Shown: piece after piece, positions 54,314 through 62,519 of the stretch
Layout of the letters: each line of letters opens with the position of its first letter
Numbering within the stretch: position 1 is the first letter of the stretch
Assembly: GCF_029051645.1 (NCBI RefSeq)
Contig: NZ_JAACFS010000003.1
Span: 124,001-188,000, forward strand
Length of the DNA: 64,000 nucleotides
From: Bradyrhizobium sp. CSA112
GTDB lineage: Bacteria > Pseudomonadota > Alphaproteobacteria > Rhizobiales > Xanthobacteraceae
Direction: 5' to 3'
Position numbers and translations under genes: made by a program
Notes under the pieces: model-generated
What the model was told of the DNA's origin: nothing
Seen by the model: the letters and a program-made list of their open reading frames with translations, nothing else
The model's database searches: none

Positions 54314-54847
54314 ATGGAACTGTCGAACTGGGCGCCCGAGCACTCGGACGCGCTGCGGGAATTTATTGCCAAAGGCATGAGCTATTCGGAGGCCGCGCAA
54401 GCGATCAATTCACGATTCAATACGTTCTACACTCGCAGTGCAGCGCTCGGGCGCGCGCGGCGCCTGGGACTGGGGGTTGATGATCGCCTGCAGCCGTCGA
54501 TGCCCACCAAGCCGGCAGACCTGGCTGAGATCGCAGAGCCTCGAGCCCGCGATTTCAGGGCACCCGCGCTCCTCTGGCCGGCGCCGGTGTTCAAGGAGAT
54601 CAAGCCGGTCAAGCTGCGCTGCGTCCCGGTCGAACCGCGGCATCTCGCCCTGATCGAGCTTGAGCGTGGCGATTGCCGCTATCCCTATGGTGGCGATGAA
54701 GAGGGCGAGGCCATCACCTTCTGTGGTCATCCGCGGCGGCCGGGTTCGAGCTATTGCACGCCGCATTTTCATCTGAGCCGCGATCCGATCGTGCCTGCCG
54801 AACGTGCGGTGAGCACCGTTTCGCTGCGGGTGGTGGAGGTGGCATGA
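54314..54847 (+). CDS. GcrA-family regulator
   Basis: The 177-residue protein has an N-terminal helix-turn-helix of GcrA style (HSDALREFIAKGMSYSEAAQ, then a SAALGRARRLGL recognition part). A C-terminal GcrA domain has conserved cysteines (ERGDCRYPYGG, TFCGHPRRPGSSYC). GcrA binds RNA polymerase sigma-70 and methylated promoter DNA in the alphaproteobacterial cell cycle. This copy diverges from the usual N-terminus (MSWTxERV) and sits under an S24 repressor, so it is probably a prophage-type or accessory paralogue. AAGGA precedes the start. It overlaps the next small gene by four bases. Confidence 0.85.
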   Translation: MELSNWAPEHSDALREFIAKGMSYSEAAQAINSRFNTFYTRSAALGRARRLGLGVDDRLQPSMPTKPADLAEIAEPRARDFRAPALLWPAPVFKEIKPVKLRCVPVEPRHLALIELERGDCRYPYGGDEEGEAITFCGHPRRPGSSYCTPHFHLSRDPIVPAERAVSTVSLRVVEVA

Positions 54848-55014
54848 AGAACGCTGCAATCACGGGGATGGCCGAGCGGCTGAAACGGCTGCCGCGCCGT
54901 CATCGGATCGCTCATCTGCGTGCGCTGATCGGACTTCAGCCGTTGGGCTGCGGCCGCCGGGACGAACTGTCCGAACTGCTGCGCGAGGAGATCGCGGACG
55001 CATCAATCGAATAG
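54844..55014 (+). CDS. 56-residue basic protein coupled to the GcrA gene
   Basis: The start overlaps the GcrA-family stop (GCATGA). The short product is Arg-rich and helical (GMAERLKRLPRRHRIAHLRAL, RRDELSELLREEIADA). It has no known family. Tight coupling and conserved-looking helices suggest a partner or accessory factor of the GcrA-family protein rather than chance coding, but function is unknown. Confidence 0.6.
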   Translation: MKNAAITGMAERLKRLPRRHRIAHLRALIGLQPLGCGRRDELSELLREEIADASIE

Positions 55015-55060
55015 ATTTTCTGGTCGAAACCGAATTCTACCGTTTGAAGGAGTCAATCAG

Positions 55061-55637
55061 ATGCCGAAAGCCAAACGGCGAAAGCCACACAACCCAGCCA
55101 AGGCGCATGACCGGAGGTCCCGCGATCTGTTACGCAATGCCGAAGTCGCAACCGTCGAGGTCGATAATCCCCTGGCGTTGGAGCCGGGCGAGAAGATCGT
55201 CGCCCTGCGTTCGATCCGTAACGATCCACTCGCGCGCCTGCATTCCCACCGTCAGATCGACGAGGCCCAGTATCAGGCGGGGCGGGGCGTTCCAGAGCGA
55301 CTGGGAGAAGGCCGAACGCGGGCCGCGGGCGGTCGATCCGGCCCGGGAATATGTCGATGGCGGGCAGGGGCGCGAACCGATCACCGAGGGCCAGCGCAAG
55401 GCCGTGCTGCGGCTGAACCGGGCCGAACGCGAACTTGGCGCGGACGGCTCGGCGCTGGTGCATGACGTCCTGGTCCAGGGGCTGACCATGGAACAGGTCG
55501 GCCAGCGGAGGGGCCTGTGCACCAAACGCTGGAGCGACTATTTTTCAAGGCGATTCCGCGAGTGCCTCGACCGGCTGGCGCTGTTGTATGGGTTCGCGAC
55601 GGAGCATCCTGTTCCCGTCAAAACCCTCCCGCGCTGA
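55061..55637 (+). pseudogene. DUF6456-like DNA-binding protein, frameshifted by one extra G
   Basis: The N-terminal part (MPKAKRRKPHNPAKAHDRRS to DEAQYQAGR) is in the frame of the ATG at 55061, which has AAGGAG upstream. The continuation (AFQSDWEKAERGPRAVD onward, to the stop at 55637) is in another frame. Removing one G from the run at 55284-55287 joins them into a protein of about 191 residues. The C-terminal helix-turn-helix-like region (LVQGLTMEQVGQRRGLCTKR, then FRECLDRLALLYG) resembles DUF6456 proteins, which accompany GcrA-like and phage regulators. The break lies in a homopolymer, so sequencing error is possible. The 3' end overlaps the BamA-family gene by 20 bases. Confidence 0.75.
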
Positions 55638-57963
55638 ATCGCAGAGGCTGCACCACGTCATAAGCAGCCTTGGTCAGCGGTACGGCGTAGTCGACGGTCA
55701 ATGCTCCGAACGGCGAGGCCCAGGTCAGGCCTGCGCCGACCGAGGAGCGAACGACATTCTTGTTGGCGACCTGAAGCGATGCCGTCGATCCGCTGTAGCG
55801 AAATACGCTGCCGGCATCGACGAAGGCCGTGGCCCTGAGGCCGTATTCGTTGGGTACGCCGGGGATCGCGCTCTGCAGTTCGGTGGTCGTTGCCCAATAG
55901 GCACTGCCGCCGACGTTATCCATCGTGGTGCCCGGCGTCAGGTCGCGTGGGCCGAATCCGTTGGGGGCAAATCCGCGCACCATGGTCGGGCCGCCGAAGA
56001 AATTGTTCATCAGCGGCACCTGCTGGCCACCCCAACCGGTGACGTAGCCGCCCTGGGCGCGAACCATGCCAACCAGATCGCTGTTGAGCGATTTGTAGTA
56101 GCGCACGTCTTCCGTGGTCTTCAGAAATTTGACGTCGCCGCCAAGTCCCGCCAGATCCTGACTGAGCTGCGACCTGATTCCGCTGGTGGGGCTCTTTGTG
56201 TTGTCCAGTGTGCTGTAGGTCGTCGTGCTGCCGGGAGCGGAGACCCAGGTCGGACCGGCGGCCGCCGCCTGCCGGACGGCCAGCGAGGGTGTCAGGCCCG
56301 AAGCGTTCGGCGAAAGCCTGATGTTCTGATTGTAGATCGAGTAACGCCACTGCACGCCGAGTTCCTCGTTGATCGGCGTACCGAACTGCAGTCTCGCGCC
56401 ATAGGTCGTGCTGCCATAGGATTGGTAGCTGTTGGCGTCGTTTTGGCGGCCGAAGAGCTCGATGCCGGCCGCAACCTTGGTGCCGAGAAAATAGGGCTCG
56501 GACGCAGCAAGGTTGATGCCGCGCGCATATTGGCCGTAGGTGAAGGTAGCCTGGACGTTTTTGCCCGTACCGTAGAGATTGCGTTCGCCCACCTTGACCT
56601 CGACGAGCGCGCCGTCGACGGTCGAGTAACCGCCGGCCACATTGAAGTCGCCGGTCGCCTGGTCAACCGCCTCGACATCGAGGATGACATGATCGGGCGC
56701 CGAGCCCGGCCTGTTCGATATCTTTACGGTCTTGAAGTGGTTCAAATTCTTCAAGCGCCGTTCGGCACGGTCTATCAGCGTCCTGTTGTAGGGATCGCCT
56801 TCTGCGATGTCGAATTCGCGCCGGATCACGTAGTCGCGGGTGCGCGTGTTGCCATGGATCTCGATCCGCTCGACATAGGCGCGAGGCCCCTGTTCGATCA
56901 CGAAGGCGACGTCGATGCGTTGCGTGGCGGTATCGCGCGTGAGGCGAGGGGTCGTCTGGGCAAAGGGAAAGCCGAGCTTTGCCATTTCGATGGCCAGAAG
57001 CTCGGTAGCCTTGTCCAGCGCGTTGCCGTCGAACACTGCGCCGGGGTGGACGGTGGGGAGGGCACGAAGCTTGTCGCAATCCATGCCCGGAACGTTGCAG
57101 GTGACGCTGACTTCCCGGAAGTGATAGAGCGGACCCTCGTCGATTGCGAAGCTCAGCGTGAAGCCCTTCGTGGCCGGATCATACTCAGCCTTTGCCGATG
57201 GGACGCTGACATCGGCATAACCCTTGCTGCGGTAGTAAAGCCGTAGCTGTTCCTGGTCTTGCGCGATACGGTCGGGATCGTAGACGCCACCGCCGGTCAG
57301 AAAACTCAGCATGTGGGTGGCGGACGTCTTGATCACGGCGCTGAGCTGTCTTTGGCCAAAGACCTTGTTGCCGGTGAAGTCGATCTGCCGTACCGGAGTC
57401 TTTACTCCTTCCGTTATGGCGTAGATGAGGTCGACCCGGCCATTGCCGCGGTCGATGATCTGCGGGTCGACGCTGACCTCGGCACGGCCGACACGCCTAT
57501 ATGCCTCGATGATGCGGCCGACGTCGGCCTGCACGGTGGCACGTTGCAGCGAGCCGCGCGGCTTCGCTTCGACCGCTGCGGCCAGGTCGGCGTCCTTGAC
57601 CTTCTTGTTGCCTTCGAATGCGACGCGGTCGAGCACGGGCGCTTCGGATAGATGCACGACAAGCCGCTCGCCGGCGCGGTCGATGGAAACCTTTTCGAAC
57701 AGGCCTGTTGCAATCAGCGCTTTCAACGCTGCGTCACGTGCGTCGTCGTCGAAACGTCCATCGGGGGATGCGCGAAAATAGGAGCGGACGGTCTCGGCGT
57801 CGACGCGGCGGTTCCCTTCGACGACGATCGAATCCTTCGATGGCGGCGCGGTTTCGGCGACGACAGGTGTCGCGAAAATCAAGCCGAGGGCGCCGGCAAG
57901 CCGGCAAGCGGCCATCCCCGATCGGGATGGTCGGTTGCGCTGCGTGATGCGTCTGATCTCCAC
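55618..57963 (-). CDS. BamA/TamA-family outer membrane protein paralogue
   Basis: Of about 781 residues, a signal sequence (CRLAGALGLIFATPVVAETA) is followed by POTRA domains over about 40-380 (IVVEGNRRVDAETVRSYF; VAFEGNKKVKDADLAAA; IDFTGNKVFGQRQL; IEIHGNTRTRDYVIRREFD). A 16-strand barrel follows, with the VRGF motif (MVRGFAPNGFGPRD) and a C-terminal Phe typical of outer membrane barrels. BamA inserts beta-barrels in the outer membrane. Neighbours do not match the usual rseP-bamA-lpxD context, so this is probably a second copy with a specialised client. The GTG at 57963 with AGGAG upstream is one start choice; an ATG at 57915 is another. Confidence 0.85.
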   Translation of the reverse strand: MEIRRITQRNRPSRSGMAACRLAGALGLIFATPVVAETAPPSKDSIVVEGNRRVDAETVRSYFRASPDGRFDDDARDAALKALIATGLFEKVSIDRAGERLVVHLSEAPVLDRVAFEGNKKVKDADLAAAVEAKPRGSLQRATVQADVGRIIEAYRRVGRAEVSVDPQIIDRGNGRVDLIYAITEGVKTPVRQIDFTGNKVFGQRQLSAVIKTSATHMLSFLTGGGVYDPDRIAQDQEQLRLYYRSKGYADVSVPSAKAEYDPATKGFTLSFAIDEGPLYHFREVSVTCNVPGMDCDKLRALPTVHPGAVFDGNALDKATELLAIEMAKLGFPFAQTTPRLTRDTATQRIDVAFVIEQGPRAYVERIEIHGNTRTRDYVIRREFDIAEGDPYNRTLIDRAERRLKNLNHFKTVKISNRPGSAPDHVILDVEAVDQATGDFNVAGGYSTVDGALVEVKVGERNLYGTGKNVQATFTYGQYARGINLAASEPYFLGTKVAAGIELFGRQNDANSYQSYGSTTYGARLQFGTPINEELGVQWRYSIYNQNIRLSPNASGLTPSLAVRQAAAAGPTWVSAPGSTTTYSTLDNTKSPTSGIRSQLSQDLAGLGGDVKFLKTTEDVRYYKSLNSDLVGMVRAQGGYVTGWGGQQVPLMNNFFGGPTMVRGFAPNGFGPRDLTPGTTMDNVGGSAYWATTTELQSAIPGVPNEYGLRATAFVDAGSVFRYSGSTASLQVANKNVVRSSVGAGLTWASPFGALTVDYAVPLTKAAYDVVQPLRFSAGGF

Positions 57964-58199
57964 GTCCCGCCGGACTCCTATTGATCGGCTGCGATCGAAT
58001 TGCCCGCGCGGGGCGAAAAAATGTCTGGGATAAGGTGAGTTGCGGGCGAGTTTTTCGCGATGCGCCACAATTTGGACGCCTTCTCTTAATGCGGATTTTC
58101 TCAGAATTGTCGCAATGCACGCTTCATGCTTCGCCGTCGAGAGCGCCTAGGACCTCGCGTACGAAACCGCGAATGCGCCTACGCTCGCAGGAGCATCAC

Positions 58200-59252
58200 A
58201 TGCGTTATGCAGTCTTCATTGCCGCCGCGCTTATGCTGGTTCAGCCGGCGCATGCAGGGAAGACACCGGAGGCCGATCCGCGCGCCTCGCTCGGCGTCGT
58301 CCAGCAATGGATCTATAACTACCGGGCCAAGCCGGACTATGCCCATGTCCCGGCAGCCGTGCGCGTGCTGTTTCATTCGCAGACGTTCAAGGAGCCGGAG
58401 AATGCCGGAATCTATCTCGGCTTTATCGCGGGTGCGATCGGCTCGAACCCAGCCAAGGCCGAGCAGCTCATTGCCAGTTTCTTTCCCGTCCGCCCCGAAG
58501 ACGAGTGGGTGGTCGTCCGCGCCATCGCCTATTCGGGGCTGCCCGACTGGAGAAACGTTCTGCGCCGGGTCGCGCCACGAATGCCGGGCCGGCGGGTCAT
58601 GATCGACAATTACCTGGCGGGCAAACTGCCGACCTTGACCGACATCCCGCTGGAGGAGGTGAAGCCCGGCGTGATGGACAAGCTGCGCGGGGCATTCACC
58701 AAGAATCCCTTCGCCAAGGAGGAGCGCAAGCTGAACACGACGCTCACATTTGCGAACAACCAGGATTTGCTGGATACGCTGTGGGGCTACTATTTTGCGA
58801 CCGGCTCGCATGCATCCGTTCAGCGCATCATCCAGATGCTGCCGTGGAGCAAGAGCCGCGAGACGATCGACAAGCTGACGGTTGGAAGCATGGCGCGCTA
58901 TACGCTGGCAAGCTACGCGATCCGCGATGCCAGTTTGCGCGAATATCTCCGCAGCGAACTTGCCAGACAACCGGCGGCGGTCAAGGTGCCGCTCGCCGAA
59001 GTGGTCGAGGCGGCGGACACGGTGCAGATCGCAGCTCTCCGCAAGGATGCGCTGGCCGCCGTGGATGAACTCAAGACCAAGGGCTCCGATAGCCGCCGCG
59101 ACCTCAGCTTCTGGGGCCAGGTCGGCGTCGGCGCGGTCGCGCTCGGTTGTGTCTCTGCGGCTGCGCTGGGACAGGTCGCGGTCGGCATTCCCTGCGTGAT
59201 CGGCGGCTCGGCCTCGCAGGGATTGTTGTCATTCTGGGAAAAGCAGCAGTAA
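58200..59252 (+). CDS. Secreted alpha-helical protein of unknown function
   Basis: The ATG at 58200 has AGGAG six bases upstream and opens a Sec signal (MRYAVFIAAALMLVQPAHAG); the in-frame extension to 57981 lacks these features. The 350-residue product is mostly helical. It has a repeated FxxRPEDEWVVVRAIAYSG-like and PGRRVMIDNYLAGK pattern and a hydrophobic, Gly/Ala/Cys-rich C-terminus (VGVGAVALGCVSAAALGQVA) that could be a membrane anchor. It is divergent from the BamA-family gene by 236 bases. I do not recognise a family name. Confidence 0.75.
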   Translation: MRYAVFIAAALMLVQPAHAGKTPEADPRASLGVVQQWIYNYRAKPDYAHVPAAVRVLFHSQTFKEPENAGIYLGFIAGAIGSNPAKAEQLIASFFPVRPEDEWVVVRAIAYSGLPDWRNVLRRVAPRMPGRRVMIDNYLAGKLPTLTDIPLEEVKPGVMDKLRGAFTKNPFAKEERKLNTTLTFANNQDLLDTLWGYYFATGSHASVQRIIQMLPWSKSRETIDKLTVGSMARYTLASYAIRDASLREYLRSELARQPAAVKVPLAEVVEAADTVQIAALRKDALAAVDELKTKGSDSRRDLSFWGQVGVGAVALGCVSAAALGQVAVGIPCVIGGSASQGLLSFWEKQQ

Positions 59253-59273
59253 TCCAGGACCAGTTGCCGCAGC

Positions 59274-60830
59274 TCATTCCAGCCCGGCGCGGCGAAAGCC
59301 TTCGAGATAATGCTCGCGATCGGCGTCGTGCTTCCAGGGTAACTGCGTCGCGATCCAGGCGAGCGAAATATTGGGCTGGGTCCGGCGCAACTCCTGAAGC
59401 GCGGTCCGGGCGAGCTCGATCTGGCCGGTCATGCCGGCGGCGACCGTCAGCACCCGATAGGCGCCGGTGAGGTCGCCGCGCTGACGGGTGGCCTCGCGCG
59501 CCAGCGCAATCGCTTCCTGATAATTCCTTCCGACGAACTGGGCGTAGGCCGCAACGCCGTAGTAGATCGCCGAAGAGGGATCGCGCGGGCTCTGGCGGAT
59601 GGCGCGTTGCGTCGCCGCATAGGCATCCGTCCACCGCCCACTATAGGACAGCGCCAGGGCGTAGTATCCCTGCGCCAGGGAGAAATTCGGGTTGAGCTGA
59701 AGCGCCAGTTCGAACTCGGCCAGCGAATGGTCGAGCCGGCGTGTAGAGAAATACACGCTGCCAAGAGCCGTATGTGCCCAGGCATCCTCGCTATCGGCGG
59801 CAATCGCCGCCAATGCTGCTTGCTCGGCGATGGGCGCCGCGGTGGCAAGGTCAGTCCAGCCCAGATGCACGCCGAACATATGATTGGTTGCGAACAGGGC
59901 CAACGCCTGGCCGTAATTCGGATCGATCGCAATCGCGCGTTCCAGCAGCGCCTGCGCGGCGAGGCTGTCGGGCCGCGTCACCCGCCAGTGATGCGACAGC
60001 GCCCGCATCACCAGATCCCACGCGTCCACGCTGCTCGGCGGCTTGCGCCGGCTGCGAAAGTTCTCAGCCGCGTAAATCTGTGGCTCGATCGCGGTAACGA
60101 TGGCGTCGGTGATCTCGTCCTGCACGGCGAAGACGTCGGTCAGCTCGCGGTCATAGTGCTCAGCCCAGATGTGGCTGCCGGTCGCGGTGTCATTGAGCTG
60201 CGCAGTGATGCGTACGCGATCGCCGCTTCTTCTCACACTGCCTTCGACCACGTAGCGCACCCCGAGCTCGGCCGCGACCTGCCTCATGTGTACCGCCTTG
60301 CCTTTGTAGGTAAACGACGAGTTGCGCGCGATCACGAAGAACCAGCGCAATTTCGACAGCGCAGTGATGATGTCTTCGCTTATTCCGTCGGAAAAATACT
60401 CCTGCTTGCGGTCGCCGCTCATGTTGTTGAATGGCAGTACGGCTATCGCCGGCCGGTCGGGCAGCGTCAGTCCCGGACGCAGATGTTCTGCTTCTACCCG
60501 CGAAGCGGCCTGTGCATCGCATGGCCCATTCACGGTGCCGACGAAGCGCATCCCCTTGCGCGGAATGGTGCGAATGAGCCGCTGTTCCTTGCCGTTGTCG
60601 CCGATCGCGTTTCGGGCGGCGTTGATCCGGCTGTCCAGCGTCGAGTCCGAGACGATCCGTCCTCTCCACACCAGCGCAATGAGATCATCCCGGCTGACGA
60701 CACGCTCGCGGTGTTTCAACAGGTGAACCAGCAAGTCGAATACTTGCGGCTGCATCGCCACCAGTTCGCCGCCACGGCGCAGCTCGCGACGATCGGTATC
60801 CAGGATGTGATTGTCGAAGTTGAATTTCAC
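59274..60830 (-). CDS. Winged-helix/TolB-like/TPR regulatory protein
   Basis: The N-terminal trans_reg_C winged helix (FNFDNHILDTDRRELRRGGE, SRDDLIALVWRGRIVSDSTL, LIRTIPRKGMRFVG) is followed by a TolB-like/adenylate-cyclase-associated module (PAIAVLPFNNMSGDRKQEYF; SHIWAEHYDRELTDVFAVQD). TPR helices run from about 290 to the end (QALLERAIAIDPNYGQALAL, LAEFELALQLNPNFSLAQGY). Proteins of this CadC-like layout without a membrane helix are numerous in Bradyrhizobium and their targets are mostly unknown. The GTG at 60830 is preferred over a TTG at 60860; neither has a strong ribosome site. Confidence 0.85.
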   Translation of the reverse strand: MKFNFDNHILDTDRRELRRGGELVAMQPQVFDLLVHLLKHRERVVSRDDLIALVWRGRIVSDSTLDSRINAARNAIGDNGKEQRLIRTIPRKGMRFVGTVNGPCDAQAASRVEAEHLRPGLTLPDRPAIAVLPFNNMSGDRKQEYFSDGISEDIITALSKLRWFFVIARNSSFTYKGKAVHMRQVAAELGVRYVVEGSVRRSGDRVRITAQLNDTATGSHIWAEHYDRELTDVFAVQDEITDAIVTAIEPQIYAAENFRSRRKPPSSVDAWDLVMRALSHHWRVTRPDSLAAQALLERAIAIDPNYGQALALFATNHMFGVHLGWTDLATAAPIAEQAALAAIAADSEDAWAHTALGSVYFSTRRLDHSLAEFELALQLNPNFSLAQGYYALALSYSGRWTDAYAATQRAIRQSPRDPSSAIYYGVAAYAQFVGRNYQEAIALAREATRQRGDLTGAYRVLTVAAGMTGQIELARTALQELRRTQPNISLAWIATQLPWKHDADREHYLEGFRRAGLE

Positions 60831-60973
60831 GTGCGCTGCCGCACCTTTCTCAAGAAACAATCAAGTCCGTCTCATGAAGAGATCAAGCGTCAGGCAAAGC
60901 CCTGGCGCCGTTCTCGGTGCATCCTGCCGAAATCGGGAGTTGTATTCCCATTTCCCGTAGCGGAGCCAATTTC

Positions 60974-61750
60974 ATGACGGAAGCCCAAGCCATCAACCCG
61001 GCGATGCCGGGCAATCGAGTGCTAAGATTCACTGCATTTCTGTTCGGCGGTGTGGCCTATCTCACATTTCTGTTCACGATTCTGTACGCCATCGGGTTCG
61101 TATCGGGGCTCGTCGTGCCGAAGGCGATCGATACCGGCGCGAATTCGGGGATATTCGAGGCAATTATCGTCAATCTCGCACTGATGTCGTTATTTGCCGT
61201 CCAACATAGCGTCATGGCGCGTCAGTCGTTTAAACACTGGTGGACGCAGTTTATTCCGAAGTCTGTCGAGCGCAGCACCTATGTGCTGTGTGCAAGTCTG
61301 ACGCTTCTGCTGCTGTTCTGGCAATGGCGTCCGATGCCGGCTGTCATCTGGAGCATCCAAGGGCCTGAAATGGCCATGGTGATTGCGACACTGTCGTTCG
61401 TTGGTTGGGTGATCGTGTTCACAAGCACCTTCCTGATCAATCATTTTGAACTGTTCGGATTGCATCAGGTCGCCAACAATCTGGTAGGCCGCGAGATGCC
61501 GCCGCCAGTTTTCCGGACGCCGTTCTTCTACCGTTTTGTCCGGCACCCGATCTATCTCGGTTTCATCATCGCCTTCTGGGCGGCCCCGACGATGAGCGCC
61601 GGCCATCTGCTGTTCGCGGCGGTGACGACGGCCTACATCTTCGTTGGCATAATGCTCGAAGAGCGCGACCTCGTCGGCATGTTCGGCGACGAATATCGCC
61701 GTTATCGGGAGCGCGTTTCCATGCTATTCCCCTGGCACAAGCGGGCCTGA
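60974..61750 (+). CDS. mddA: Methanethiol S-methyltransferase (MddA family)
   Basis: The 258-residue membrane protein has five or so hydrophobic helices. It carries the NnrU/isoprenylcysteine-methyltransferase-type C-terminus (RHPIYLGFIIAFWAAPTMSA, then MLEERDLVGMFGDEYRRYRE). MddA uses S-adenosylmethionine to methylate methanethiol to dimethyl sulphide, and Bradyrhizobium diazoefficiens carries such genes. GGAG precedes the ATG by eight bases. It diverges from the winged-helix regulator 144 bases away. Close relatives with other thiols as substrate cannot be excluded. Confidence 0.85.
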   Translation: MTEAQAINPAMPGNRVLRFTAFLFGGVAYLTFLFTILYAIGFVSGLVVPKAIDTGANSGIFEAIIVNLALMSLFAVQHSVMARQSFKHWWTQFIPKSVERSTYVLCASLTLLLLFWQWRPMPAVIWSIQGPEMAMVIATLSFVGWVIVFTSTFLINHFELFGLHQVANNLVGREMPPPVFRTPFFYRFVRHPIYLGFIIAFWAAPTMSAGHLLFAAVTTAYIFVGIMLEERDLVGMFGDEYRRYRERVSMLFPWHKRA

Positions 61751-61782
61751 CCATTTCCCAATTGGCTGGAGGAGGCGGAGAA

Positions 61783-62208
61783 ATGATGAAGCATACTGGA
61801 AGCTGTTTTTGCGGTGTGGTCGAAATCCAGGTCACGGGTGCGCCGGAAGGAATGGGTTATTGCCATTGCCGTTCCTGCCGTTCGTGGTCCGGGGGACCGG
61901 TGAATGCGTTCACCCTGTGGAAACCGGAGGCAGTACGGATCACGGCGGGAGCGCAACACGTTGCGACGTTCGAGAAGACGCCGATGAGTCAGCGCAAGTA
62001 CTGCGCGGAGTGCGGCGGTCATTTGATGACCAATCATCCGACGCTCGGGTTGGTCGATGTCTTTGCCGCGACCCTTCCGACGTTCCCCTTCACGCCCGGC
62101 GTGCACGTCAATTACGCCGAGACAGTGCTGCCGATGCGGGATGGGCTGCCCAAACTGAAGGATTTTCCAGCCGAGCTTGGCGGCTCCGGTGAAGTGATCG
62201 CCGAGTAG
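61783..62208 (+). CDS. GFA (glutathione-dependent formaldehyde-activating-like) family protein
   Basis: The 141-residue protein has the zinc-binding Cys pattern of the GFA fold: CFCGVV, CHCRSCR and CAECGGHL. Family members bind glutathione or formaldehyde adducts, though many are uncharacterised carbon-sulphur lyase-like proteins. It follows mddA by 32 bases, possibly as an operon concerned with one-carbon or thiol compounds. The first ATG of ATGATG is used, with GGAGG seven bases upstream. Confidence 0.85.
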   Translation: MMKHTGSCFCGVVEIQVTGAPEGMGYCHCRSCRSWSGGPVNAFTLWKPEAVRITAGAQHVATFEKTPMSQRKYCAECGGHLMTNHPTLGLVDVFAATLPTFPFTPGVHVNYAETVLPMRDGLPKLKDFPAELGGSGEVIAE

Positions 62209-62519
62209 GAACACGGCCTTCCGCAGAAGTGACGACGCAGCGAAGGTTGTTCGCGGCGTCTCCTCATCGATTGGACGCTGCTCGTGTCCCGGATCAGACC
62301 GGGAGGCGGGCGGCGTCTTTTTGCGGGCCGTCACGGTCGAGTCCGGATCTGCACCTTGGATGCAAGGGCAATGTTGCGGCTCCACGTGCCGTCTTAAGCT
62401 ATGTCAGCGGCAGGTCCCGCCCTGCAAAATCGGGGTTTGGGTTACCCGTCTGGTTCCGGTAAGAAAGCCTTGAAGTCGCGGCGAAACCCTTTGTTTCGCC
62501 AGGCAAAATAAACGAGGAA
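62209..62519. other. Intergenic region before the CoA-transferase gene
   Basis: About 310 bases without a supported gene. It contains a short perfect inverted repeat (TCCCGG-ATCAGA-CCGGGA near 62286-62303) of unknown meaning and ends in the GAGG ribosome site of the next gene. Confidence 0.4.

Noticed and set aside
55588..57246. 552-codon plus-strand frame over the BamA-family gene
   Set aside because: Opposite a gene with clear POTRA and barrel motifs; no family signature of its own.
59607..60977. 456-codon plus-strand frame over the winged-helix/TPR gene
   Set aside because: Arg/His-rich shadow of a gene with intact domains.
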